A stretch of DNA of 64,000 nt from Stratiolaelaps scimitus (taxonomy: Eukaryota; Arthropoda; Arachnida; Mesostigmata; Laelapidae). Positions 44,101-55,022 of this stretch are shown here, in pieces (the first letter of the stretch is position 1; each line of letters opens with the position of its first letter). Under the pieces are notes generated by a model. That model was not told where the DNA came from. It searched no databases and saw only the letters and a list, made by a program, of their open reading frames with translations. Where the stretch lies: NCBI GenBank assembly GCA_019614645.1, contig JABWDB010000048.1, positions 1,356,001 to 1,420,000 of the forward strand. The letters are read 5' to 3'. The position numbers were made by a program, and so were the translations under genes.

Positions 44101-45857
44101 TATTAATAATCGGGAAACGATAATGACGAACGTAAGAGACCGTACATTATTATCACGCTGCAGATATAAACGGCAGCAGATAATGAGTCAGACGAGAATA
44201 ATTAATGAGCTACTAGATGGTTCGATTAGTCGTTCGCCCCTATACCCAGAGCAGATTATCGATTTGCACGTCAGAATAACTTCAGACATCCATCAGAGTT
44301 CCCTCTGGCTTCATCTTGACTAGGCATAGGTCACCATCTCTCAGAGCTCAAACATCACGCTTGTAGTCTACAAGACTTCAAATAATAATAATAATAAGAG
44401 CACTTTATTCAAAGGTCGATGTAATAAGCTTGCGTCTAGCCTGCCCCGGAAGTATTTCATGCATCGGAGCTAGCCCGCCAAGGCCGTCAATATCAGTGAC
44501 AGTACGAAGCTCAAACCTTATGTTCGAACCTCCGGTTCATCTTAGACCTATTCTTAGGCAGAGTGGTTACGGATTGCGAGAACTTATTGTTCTAATCGTT
44601 GATTGTACTTGTGGTTTAGTATCCTGCGAAACAATTGACGACCTTTTATGCACCCATACATACTTCCTCAGCAAGTCATACCTTATCTAGAACGATTTTA
44701 CTGTGTACTCCACAAGGCAAGCAATGTATTTGATTTGATTGTAATTTTTATTTCATATAATTAATGTAATGTATATCTGTATACGTCTAATCCAACGTAC
44801 GTTTCACAAGCGCGACCAATGTATTGAATTGAGTGTATATTTCGCCAGATTTGGTTGAACGACAGACGGGTATGTAAGCAATTATGATGGCACGGAAGTA
44901 ATATACTACAATAGAAATAATAACAACAATAATAATAATAATAACAATAATAATGATAATAAGAATAAAAAGACAAATTATTAATATAACATAACGCTTA
45001 AATGCATCGTGTTAACATGTCTAGCGTACATATATGCTATTTCTGCCCATAGATTCGTACGCTGTGTTGAAACGCACACGGACCTCGTAACTCCTGTTCA
45101 CCACCGAGGTCTATACCGCTCGAATGGATATGAAGTTATTTCTTTTCCAATAGGGTGTCTTTATGTGCCAACTGCAAACCTATATGTTACCATTGCCGAA
45201 TATTGTTGTCCCTACTTGGTACACACGCTATGTCAGAGAGTTCTATCATTTTTGTGCTGTGAAGGTCGCATCAAAAGCAACTCGCTTCGAATCTCTGAGA
45301 AAAGCAAAAGCAATTATTAAATTTCAGATATATATATATATCATGGGTCGTAGCTCGTGGTTAACTTGAGCTTCAACTCGACGAGTTACGACCTCGTAAT
45401 ACACATGTGAAAAATATTAGGTGGGTGGTTTTTGATGGCGGTCGATGGCTGCTCTATGACGTGTCTATATATACCCGCAGATACAGTCGGATCCTGTCAG
45501 AGTGAGGAGACACCTGGTGAGAGGCTACATCAGTTCGTTGTTTGCCTTAACACTTGTTACATATAGCTAATAAACAATTTAGTAGCATCCGAACAAATTT
45601 CTTAAGGATTAATCCGACACCCAAGATACGTGTCTGATGTAGAACAATCGATGTCAGTTTGGTCTGGTGCTATATTCTGTGTTCATGTACGCAGCTAATT
45701 CGTTGAACTATGCGAGACTATGTTCGCTCACTATGTTGCAAGTGTTTTGCCAGACACGTTCGATATTCGATCCTTCTTCCAAAACTAAAAGTTCATCAAA
45801 GTGAATTCATGCCTTCTAATAGTGAATAGAGACAAACCAAATCAGATAGACAGATGC

Positions 45858-45895
<38 letters not shown>

Positions 45896-48800
45896 GTGTG
45901 TGTGTGTGTAACTGAAAAAGCTACCATATAACCACAGAGAGATCATAGAGAGACTTCTCTTCAGGTACCTGTACATTGTATCCTTACGCTTGCTTTACGT
46001 AATTCTCGATCCTGTAATAGATAATACTTCCATTGACTAAGTAACATACTATCAGACTAAACCTTTAGGGCGTGCTTAGAAGATTTATTAATATAAAGAA
46101 TATCCCCCCGGGACTCTACGTCTATATAGCTGCGGCATAATCGGGATTATCTTAAGCACTCACTCATCTCACTTAAGCATTGTAAAATTGCAGTTCCGGA
46201 AATAAACCGCAAGTGTTATGTTATCTCTCGGGACTATACTCCACCATATGTTGTTATTGGAGTACTAAATTATGCTGATCCTAATCATGACTAGCTGCTC
46301 TACAGAACTAAGAGACATTGTTCAGTTAGCCGAAATACAGTTCCCCCATGAATATGACGTTCAAACTAAAACGGCACCCGGTCTCGCCCCTTTTCAAATA
46401 CAACCTAACCTATTTGTGCCTGTTGCAGGCGTCACCTCGCATTCTACACAAATGCTCCAGGATCCAGTTGATGTCAGACGGCGCCACGCGAAGACATTCG
46501 CCCCTAGATTTTCACCCGTTACATCGAATATAACCGATAAGATGGATTTAATCACCTGATCAGAGAGAATAACATGCGTTTCATATATTTGCTTGATCTG
46601 TCTTCTTGTGCTTATTACCGGTACAAACCTCTCGATGGCATCCTCCCTGAACAACGGCTTGATAAAGAAGTTCGCAAACATGTCCAAGGCTGTCGAGAAC
46701 GCTGCTTGGGACGTATCGAATCGGAACATTGTCATATCGACGGCAGTCGTGGCGTTTATCGATCCGCCGTTCTTACAGATGAACTCGAGGTACTCGCCTT
46801 CTCTCGGATACTTCTCCGATCCGAGGAGCAGCATATGGTCGAGGAAATGGGCGAGACCTGCGACATTCACCGGGTCCTAATGACGGAATAAATCGTTAGT
46901 GGAAGGATTCATTAACAAACGCGAGACAGCATCGCAACACATACTAAAGCTAGGATGATGGTCAGGGATGTGCCGCCATCACCTTGTAGTACAACAAAGT
47001 ATAAGTCTCTTTCGATGGCTTCGCAATGGGCAAAATGCCCCACGAAGTAACAAAGTGGTAGCTAGTTACGTGAAGAATACGCAGATGTCAGCACGAAAAA
47101 ACGTATCACTCTAATTTCGTTGTACTGAATGATTTCAGCACATGGTTAAGCATCTAAGACGGGCATCTTGTATTGGATCTGACCTCAAAAATCATTTTTA
47201 GCAACAATCATGATGGCGTTCATCGGCATAACGAAATTATGGTCACAACACGCTGATGTCCACACAGGTACTATTCACACGTGATGAATATCGGAGACCG
47301 CGGTCTCGACGTAATGACTTGTCGAGTAAATCTCTTAAGCGTAATTAATACAAAGCCGCAGCTCCCTTCACAAAGAGAACACTATTGTATGTGTGAGTCG
47401 TCACATTCAATACAATACAATACAATACAAATACACCTTTATTAACCAAAAGGGGGTGGTACAAAGATTATTAAAGAAATTACATAAATTGGTAGAGCGA
47501 AGTGAATTTTTTACAATTGTGGTAATGGCAGATGTCCACTTCCTGAGTCTCGTAGGAGACGTGCGACTCTCCAGGAGAACAAATTATTTAGCTTTTCGGT
47601 GCGCGCTACTGACGCAGTGCGCACTGTACGTCCACTGCGCAGCGGGTTTGGACGAAATTCGACGAAATGTTTGACAGAACTATTTGGTCTTAGTCGCTGA
47701 AACAAGCGTAGGTCCGCAGTATCTAATATGGTCATTAGGGAGGGAAGCTTCACCACTTCCTTCGGAACATCACAACGCAGACTGACTCTTCGGATGAACT
47801 TCGATTGCACCCTTTCAAGCGCTAGGATATGTTTTTTGAGATAGGGCCTCCAAACGGGAGAGCAGTAAAGAAATTTTGGAATGACAAGGCTCTTATAGAG
47901 CGCAAGATAGAAATCGACATTTTTGATAATAAAACATCTAAAAATTGTGTTACATATTAATGAGGCAGACCGAACTACCTCTGTCACATGCAGATCAAAA
48001 ACAAGGGAGGAAGTCACTATGACACCCAGATCCCGCATGGAGCTTTCACATTTGATAACATCACCATTGATCGTGTATTCATTTTTGTAAGTAGAGGTGC
48101 ACAGAACTGCACATTTCGGAATGGAGATCAACATGTCGTTCTTACAACACCACTGTTCAACAGCGGTAATGGCTGATTGAAGGAGGAGTCTGTCCTCAGC
48201 ACTCCGCACTGGTGCATACAATTTCAAATCATCAGCATAGAACTTGTGTTTTACACCGCTTGGAAAACTATTTTTAAGATCTAACACAAAGATACAGAAT
48301 AAAAGCGGGCCCACGCACGAACCCTGAGGTACCCCAGATGGGCACCGATCATACGTGCTGAGAGTATTGTTTATTTTTACGCAGAACTTTCTATCCGTTA
48401 GATAGCTTCGGATCCACTCAACACTATGTGGATCTACTTTGAGAGATAAAAGTTTGGAGATTAAAAGGCTATGATTGACGCGGTCGAATGCTTTGGAAAA
48501 ATCAAAGTAAATGCAATCATAGTCGACTTTCTCGTTCTGAAATAGAGCCAAGTCATGGACCATTTCAATCAGCTGGGTTTCGGTCGACTTTCCTTTGGTA
48601 AAACCATGTTGTTCGGTGTCAAGGAGGTCATTTATGGAGAGGTATGAGTAAATGTGATCTACGAGTATCTTCTCAAAAATGAGGCACGCTATGGACCCCT
48701 GGGCTACAGGTCTATAGTTACCTACATAACTCTTGTCTTTCGCTTTATGGACAGGCGTAACAATTGAGAGCTTAAAGCAGTCAGGGACTGTTCCGTCCTC

Positions 48801-51800
48801 ATAGGAGCGGCAGAAGATCAATTTTAACGGTTCGACAACAGCCAGACCCAGTTTCTTGTATAGGATCGGCGGCAAGCCATCAGGGGTTTGACTGCATTTT
48901 AACGGCAACTCCTGGATCTTTCGTAGGATAAGATCATCCGTAATATCCAGCCTTGGACAGCGTGCTCTCACGTTTATAGTAGCCGTGTGGTTTGCAGCTG
49001 TAATTTGGGGCACGAATACTGACCCGAAAAAGGACTTAAAAGCTTCTGCTTTAACCAAATCGTCTGACTCCAGAACACCATTAATTTGTATGGCGCCAAC
49101 CCCATCTACACCTTTTATCCGTTTGTTCGCATATCTGAAGAATTCTTTGCTGTTTCTGAAATTTAGCGCTGACTCTTGTAAAATACGCAGTCGAGTCGAA
49201 GCTTTCTTAAGGCGGGAGGCAAGACGCGGGCTTGGATCCGATTTCACGAGAGCCTCCAGTTTTTGGACACAAAGCCGTATTTGATTTTGCTCTGAGTGAG
49301 GACGCCCTTTTGGTATGAACTCCGATATGAGAGCATGCATAATCTTGAGAAACGAGTTGTACATATCATTTACTGAGCGACACCGACGGAAGACATCACG
49401 CCAGGATACGTTGAGAAGCCTGGTTTGGTAGTCGTCGTACATACCACTCCAGAAATTGTAACCTATGTGTTCGCGTTTGAGATCGCTGGATTGACATAAT
49501 ACTGTAAAACTAACAGCCGAGTGATCCGTGTTGATCGGAGCAGCACATACTTCAAGATCATCGATAAGAGCGGGCTCGGTGGTGAGTAGTAGGTCTAAAA
49601 TTGATTGTTCGCGCGTTGGCGAGCCGACCAACTGAAAAAGACCATTTGAGATACACGCGTTTACAAAGACAGATTCTTTTGATTTACTATCGGAGATGAC
49701 AATTCCATCCCAATCAATGTTTTTAAGATTGAAATCGCCATAAATGACAACCGGGAGAGTGGTATCACAAATGTGGTCAAAGAGCCGTGCGCAATCCGAA
49801 ACCCTTTGTGAGAAGAACTCAGGATTGTTTGTGAGGTAGCATGACGCAAAGCGGACCGAAATGTCCTCGAAATGAATATCAACGGCAACCGCTTCCATGG
49901 CGCTATCCAGATCAACACCACAGCATTTTAGGTTACTGTCAACCAGAGCCAGAGTGCCACCTCCCCTGGAACCTCTGTCTTGGCGAAACACTCTAAACTT
50001 GCCATTGAAAGACAGTTCAGTATCTTTTATGTCAGGAGTCAGCCACGTCTCAGAAATGAGCAGGATCTGAACCGCATGGAGGGAGACATATGCAAATAGT
50101 GCATCTATCTCGCCCGGACTGCATAGCGAACGAGCGTTGAGTGAAAGACATCTTATGCGAGGGGTAGCATATGTTTCAGGAGGTTTCAGTAACGGAACAT
50201 TACCGCAGTTCAACGCTGATAGGTGAGGAGGGAGGGGCACCTGCTGAGAATCATGAGGGCATTTTCTATATCTCGAAGTGAAGGCTGAGGGGAGGATGAA
50301 GGGTGGCAGGCATGGGAGATTGGTTTGGCAACCATGGATCCAGGGAGGGAGACGGGGGGCATTCTGGCCCATTCGTATAGAAATCTACCTTGAGAACCAC
50401 TGAACCAGTGATCTAACGGAAGGCATCTGTGCGGTGGCTGGTCACATAGGCAATGAGCTTTTTGCTCCGAAGCAAAACGCTTATTTCCCCCAAGGGACAA
50501 TGCTTACTGCTGGTCGCCACAAGGAAATCGCCTGCTTAAATACGATCCGGCGTCTAAACGCAGATCAAGTAAGGCCATAATGCGGCGGGTGTTGAGGCGA
50601 GCGTAATACATTGGATGAAATCCCAACCATGAAACAATGGAACGGGTCAACGCGAAAAGCTAATTGTACACCGCCTGCCCTATTTTTGGCTATTCTTGTA
50701 TGAAATTCACTTCCATCCGACCTCGGGGTGCTAAGAGTGCGCTCGTGTGATATAATCGCTCCTTTAAGAAGCCCAATATAAACGCACTATTGAAGACAGG
50801 AAAGACAAGCGAAGGGCTGTATCTTCCAACCGACAATCGAAGTAGTTCCAATGGGGATCCTAAGGGGAGGCTAAGTGTGCCCCAATCTTCGCTTGCAGGG
50901 GAACTCTGGGCTACCAGACGCGAAGAGAAACACCATGTTCAACAACGCGTTATTGACAACGTTAGCTTATTCAGATCAGTACGTTATCAGTAATTATCTC
51001 AGCACTAACCTGAAAGCTTCCTGCCTTCACAACCAACGCAGCGGCGGCCATTCTCTCAGTTCTACATCGAGGCTCGTCAAAAGTACTCGAGCACATTGAT
51101 CTGCTGCAGTCCGATCCTGGAAGGGGGTTACAAGTCAACATTTACATGCAATGCTCAGCTCTGAAGAAGGCGAACGATACTTGTCTGTTTCTGTGGGACC
51201 GATTGATGATCAGTAACAGTACTGGCCTAAATACCTCGGCCACCTGGAAGCATCTGAGCCTAAGGCTTGCGTTCAGGTTGCGCAAGGGGTAGATGCTGGT
51301 TTAAGATAGCGTGAACAATCGATTTGTGTGTATTATACAGAAAAACAAAAACAACATAACGACGATCAACTGAGACTTCTCCTGCTTGTTATAGCAGCGT
51401 ACTTTGAAACTGTTTCGGGGTAACAGCGTTGTATTGGTACAGCTAAAGGGTCTGTTACAATATCCACTATGTAACTTACAGGGATGCCCATAGTGCAGGG
51501 AAATACAATGCAGGTTCCCCTTTGGTTTAACTAATTATCTCTTCCTTCAGCTATAGAAACGAATGGATAAACTTTACCGCGGGCTTTTCTCTGCACCGAC
51601 TAATGTATCCAAGTATTGTTATTGTATGCAGAGTTGAGTTACGTCTTCATGTTTGTACTTCGGAGTTTGGCAAAAACCCTCTCCCAACGAGATGTCGCCT
51701 GTGGGTAATCCGAATTGTGGGAATTGCGTACATATACGCTAGTCCGTAGACCAAATCGATCCCGGACCACGATGAGCGGTACCATACAACGATACTATAT

Positions 51801-52523
51801 ATATACATGAATCTTTGATCTAATTATTACGCTGATATTCCTCTTCGATTTGGTATATGATAAGAAGAAGGGAACACCATGCTAATTATCCGCCTATGGT
51901 ATGCAATGCGTGGAACCCCTCTCCCCCAAGGAGGGCAAACAATGAACGCCAATAAGAGCACCCCACTGCGCACCCTCAGGGGGTATATGCTTTAGAGCAC
52001 CCTATGCTCCTGGTGGGTACTTATGGAGAAGATTAGACGGAGCGTTGAGATCAGCGCCTCATCACAGACATAGCATATACCGACGTCCTCCATAGACCTC
52101 CCTTTACCCTTCAGAGGACCTCACCCCTTAAACGCACTGGCAACAAAGGAGTTGGTCCCTAGCAACGGAATCGAAACACAGGCCGCCGATGAAACTCGAA
52201 GGATTCCCTTCGAAATCTGCTGCTAGTATCGCGTACCGCCTGTGCTTATACGATCATTGTGTACGTGGTGTTGTGGCACGTTGCCAAATCGACGATGCAG
52301 TTAATACAACGGGGGGAGCCCCGCAAAAAGGGAACTAACCAAATTTTCCAACCGCCTTAACGCACGGCTTGCCCATCCTTCTAACGGACAAATCCAAACC
52401 GAGCCGTCTCGAATAGCCGCTAAGGGGTTGAGCCGCAGAGGACACGAGCATTGCCTTCAAGCCGTTACTCAGCTCGATGAGACGATATGATCGCCGGTCA
52501 TTCTCGCTCTTGATCATCGGCAT
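41142..52523 (-). CDS. Nardilysin-like M16 metallopeptidase paralog with HxxDH motif, 5 exons
   Basis: Exons on the minus strand: 52340-52523, 51010-51116, 46629-46876, 43886-44082, 41142-43537; they close to 1043 residues. Nardilysins are zinc inverzincin peptidases (M16A) that cut before basic residues and also have non-proteolytic roles. Zinc ligands are visible as His107, His111 and Glu188 (in AVESEFQ), but the motif is HFLDH, so the general base Glu is replaced by Asp110. Exon 5 carries three further M16 domains, with YYSADVMTLCVQSKHTLDE near its start. The acidic insert of nardilysin, present in the sister gene, is missing; the equivalent stretch (about residues 33-82) is Arg/Lys/Cys-containing instead. 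Start ATG 52523 (MPMIKSEND) matches the sister's start. Intron 2 (46877-51009) contains a LINE in the same orientation. Exons 3 and 4 have exactly the same lengths as the sister's. It may be a slow enzyme or a pseudoenzyme. Confidence 0.92.
45861..45909. repeat. (TA)n(TG)n compound microsatellite
   Basis: About 30 bases of TA followed by a TG run, in intron 3 of nardilysin-like gene 1. Confidence 0.9.
47405..50540 (-). mobile_element. Non-LTR retrotransposon (LINE), CR1/Jockey-like
   Basis: The element contains an intact endonuclease plus reverse transcriptase ORF and ends on the minus strand with a (TTGTA)n tail (plus strand 'caatacaatacaatacaat' at 47407-47430). There is no RNase H domain and no long poly(A), which fits CR1- or Jockey-type LINEs. 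The 5' limit is approximate: sequence up to about 50540 has similar base use, but no complete ORF1 is visible, so the copy may be 5' truncated. It lies in intron 2 of the nardilysin paralog, in the same orientation as the gene. The open ORF suggests recent insertion. Confidence 0.88.
47511..50372 (-). CDS. LINE ORF2: AP endonuclease and reverse transcriptase
   Basis: A 953-residue uninterrupted ORF begins with ATG at 50372. The N-terminal domain is an APE-type endonuclease: LSLNARS (about residues 75-81), SETWL (about 105), YGDFN (about 210) and TDHSAV (about 285) carry the catalytic Asn, Glu, Asp/Asn and Asp-His. The central domain is a reverse transcriptase with NYRPVAQGS, DFSKAFDRVNH, GVPQGSCVGPLLF and the catalytic YADD (residues 712-715). 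The C-terminal ~240 residues include IPKFLYCSPVW, a typical thumb-region LINE motif. All key catalytic residues are present, so the protein could be active. It is a mobile-element gene, not a host gene. Confidence 0.93.
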   Translation of the reverse strand: MGQNAPRLPPWIHGCQTNLPCLPPFILPSAFTSRYRKCPHDSQQVPLPPHLSALNCGNVPLLKPPETYATPRIRCLSLNARSLCSPGEIDALFAYVSLHAVQILLISETWLTPDIKDTELSFNGKFRVFRQDRGSRGGGTLALVDSNLKCCGVDLDSAMEAVAVDIHFEDISVRFASCYLTNNPEFFSQRVSDCARLFDHICDTTLPVVIYGDFNLKNIDWDGIVISDSKSKESVFVNACISNGLFQLVGSPTREQSILDLLLTTEPALIDDLEVCAAPINTDHSAVSFTVLCQSSDLKREHIGYNFWSGMYDDYQTRLLNVSWRDVFRRCRSVNDMYNSFLKIMHALISEFIPKGRPHSEQNQIRLCVQKLEALVKSDPSPRLASRLKKASTRLRILQESALNFRNSKEFFRYANKRIKGVDGVGAIQINGVLESDDLVKAEAFKSFFGSVFVPQITAANHTATINVRARCPRLDITDDLILRKIQELPLKCSQTPDGLPPILYKKLGLAVVEPLKLIFCRSYEDGTVPDCFKLSIVTPVHKAKDKSYVGNYRPVAQGSIACLIFEKILVDHIYSYLSINDLLDTEQHGFTKGKSTETQLIEMVHDLALFQNEKVDYDCIYFDFSKAFDRVNHSLLISKLLSLKVDPHSVEWIRSYLTDRKFCVKINNTLSTYDRCPSGVPQGSCVGPLLFCIFVLDLKNSFPSGVKHKFYADDLKLYAPVRSAEDRLLLQSAITAVEQWCCKNDMLISIPKCAVLCTSTYKNEYTINGDVIKCESSMRDLGVIVTSSLVFDLHVTEVVRSASLICNTIFRCFIIKNVDFYLALYKSLVIPKFLYCSPVWRPYLKKHILALERVQSKFIRRVSLRCDVPKEVVKLPSLMTILDTADLRLFQRLRPNSSVKHFVEFRPNPLRSGRTVRTASVARTEKLNNLFSWRVARLLRDSGSGHLPLPQL

Positions 52524-53103
52524 GCCGCTCTTCGTAGGGTGCTGACACGATTTGAGCCGAATCTAGTGTTGGGCTGTTTTTTAGAGCTATAAACCTATTG
52601 CGATTTCAGCCGTCCTCGGCAAATTTGTCTTGTCCGTCTGGGTGGCAACAGTCACGGTTCCTGACGGCTGTCCTGACAGCCCATGAATATCGTTTGTCGA
52701 TTGGTGTAGGTCCCCTGCGCACGACGGTATCAACTGTAATACACTGTCCTGTCCGAAGGAGCTGGAAATTTCGAGCTTCGGACAGGGTTGAGCCCCTTTG
52801 GATGGAACAATTTGTCGTAGACTCTAATCGTACTGGCTTAATTTTGCTATATTATTAAGACAACGAAATTACGATGCCTAGATGTAGATTTGCGACTATG
52901 CAGCGCAAACGAAAGTCAGCGAGTGAGCAGGGTTCTCTAAACAGCGAATTTGTTTCTAGTATTGACAATCATGATGTAATAAGCGATAATTAGCTGTTGC
53001 TTGAAAAGCAGGAGTGTTGATTAAGTGAAATAGGTAAACTCAAAATTTTTCCACGATTTGTAACTGATTGAAAATATTTAACAAAAGCTTCACTGCTGGT
53101 TCT

Positions 53104-53105
<2 letters not shown>

Positions 53106-53138
<33 letters not shown>
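53106..53138. repeat. (TA)n microsatellite
   Basis: An uninterrupted alternating T/A run of about 33 bases. Confidence 0.9.
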
Positions 53139-53139
<1 letters not shown>

Positions 53140-53835
53140 GACATGAACTGTGCATATACTGACGCAGGCCATGGGAGACTAACACATCGTTTGGACAAGT
53201 TGTTATTGCGAGAAGTTCGTTTATTAGAGTATTTTCCAAACTATCCACTTCAGTTAACGATTCCCAACCACCCTCTAACAGGACGATATCAGATAAACCA
53301 GAGCTTCCAACAATAATGCATGCCAATTTTATAATCTATCTTCAGCTTTGGTTCGCACATATCAGCTCAGAAGTGGCAGGTTATTCGAAGGACAGCAGTC
53401 CCAAGACTGACCTGTCAGAGTTATTAATTTAAACCATGCCATCTCTACTTGAATCCCCTATACATTTACCCTCCACAGTACCACTATTGGTATTGCTTCA
53501 TAAGACTGACCCTCTTTAAATGCGAATGTGCAACATGTGGTGGGACTCGGTTGCAGCGCGCACCCAAATGCACCCGCACGCCTCCGGGCTCTACCATCTA
53601 TTAGCATGGGATAACTAGAAATAATGTGTCGCTCCACCATCTCAGCTATAATAACTAGGTACCTACGACTGGTAGACAATCGACGCTTGACGCAAACAGT
53701 AGGTTTGCTAAACCGTTGAGAAGTTGTTCTCGCAGCGTCGAAAGCAGCTGCTGAAGTTCGGGGCCTGTTGCGTCTGTATGAGAGATGTTCGGCTCCCTGA
53801 TTCACCGCCTTTATTCGTTCTTTCCGCCAGCACAG

Positions 53836-53930
53836 ACAGGTAAAGGCTTCATTGGTTTATTAAAGGAACTGCCGTTTCTGGTTGAATTTAGAGTTGTGTT
53901 TATTTAATTTTCTTAGGGTTGGATTAACGT
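53836..53930 (-). repeat. SINE family A tail copy
   Basis: The plus strand shows 'aggtaaaggcttcattggtt' then 'tattaaaggaactgccgttt', the family A 3' region in reverse. Confidence 0.45.
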
Positions 53931-54978
53931 AGAGTGCATTTGTCGAGGTTTTCTTCAGATCGCACTCATCGCGCGGTATTCGTTGCAATACTCATGGTCC
54001 CAAGCTGTTCAGACAAACACGCACAGCATATAAAATGTCACTGGCTCATCTCTGACGCAGCTTAGATCTTTATCGAGTTCCATTCGTGATAAAACATATA
54101 TATATGACGAAAGGCAGGTTAATAGGTAAATGCAATATTAGGGAAATACTTTGCCTTGAAAACATCTATTATAATTGCAAATCCTCCCCCGAGGCATTGA
54201 TGTACAATTATGTGAAGAACTCCGCTACAGAATGCTGTACACGGAGGTGAATCCCGGATATTTTGGATCGATTTTGTCGACAACGGTCAACAATTTGAAG
54301 AACACATAAGACTGTTGCTTACGTTTATATGAGCTCGATATAATATACTCGAAAGTGGTTCCTAGAAAGAAAAATTCTCCCTTTTCTTCTCCGCCATAGG
54401 ATCGAAGTCTCCCTGCGAAGTTGGTTTGAACATTTCTGAAAGATGTCCACGATGATGTTACGAATATTTTCACACTCTGTGAAGGTGATGCAAAATTTGT
54501 TGTGCCTTCATTGAAAATTATGTGTGCCTTGGAATGACAGGAATACGGGTTGCCAGGGTAACCCGTAGCCGATTAGCGGTTTCAAAGTAACGAGTTAATT
54601 GTAATCTAGCATCACAAGACCACAAGGATAACTTAAGCTTAAGATAATGGGATAAAAACGTACTCGGTTCCACTACCCCGCGAAAAAATAATTATTATTA
54701 TCATTATCTTCTTCGGCGTTTAGCGCTAAACAGTATTTTATACGCTAAACAGTATTGCCTACATATATCACAGGCAGGCAACATTATGCGCTAAATACGT
54801 CGAACGATACACGCCCGTAAAGCCGGTAAATATGCAAAGAACGCGAGTGATTCAAATTGCACCCATTGTATATAATATTTATTGATATCTTGCTCTGTAA
54901 TCGTTCATGCTATAGCCTTTGCTTGTTCCATCATTAAGGCCATTAATTGTTTGTGATATTGTTTATATAAACTCAGCA

Positions 54979-54984
54979 TTTATT
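54979..54984 (-). promoter_or_regulatory. Candidate poly(A) signal for nardilysin gene 2
   Basis: AATAAA on the minus strand, about 39 bases past the stop codon at 55023; a second AATAAA lies at 54878-54883. Confidence 0.5.
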
Positions 54985-55022
54985 CACCATTCATTCCGCA
55001 CAGATAGAAAGTTCCATTAAGG

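Larger units (their letters stand above)
52524..55022. other. Intergenic gap between the two nardilysin-like genes
   Basis: It should contain the promoter of nardilysin-like gene 1 (just above 52523) and the 3' end of gene 2. It holds a long (TA)n at 53106-53138, a family E fragment at about 53495-53560 and a family A copy at about 53836-53930. No exon is supported. An 82-codon minus-strand ORF at 54225-54473 has no recognisable domain. Confidence 0.5.
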
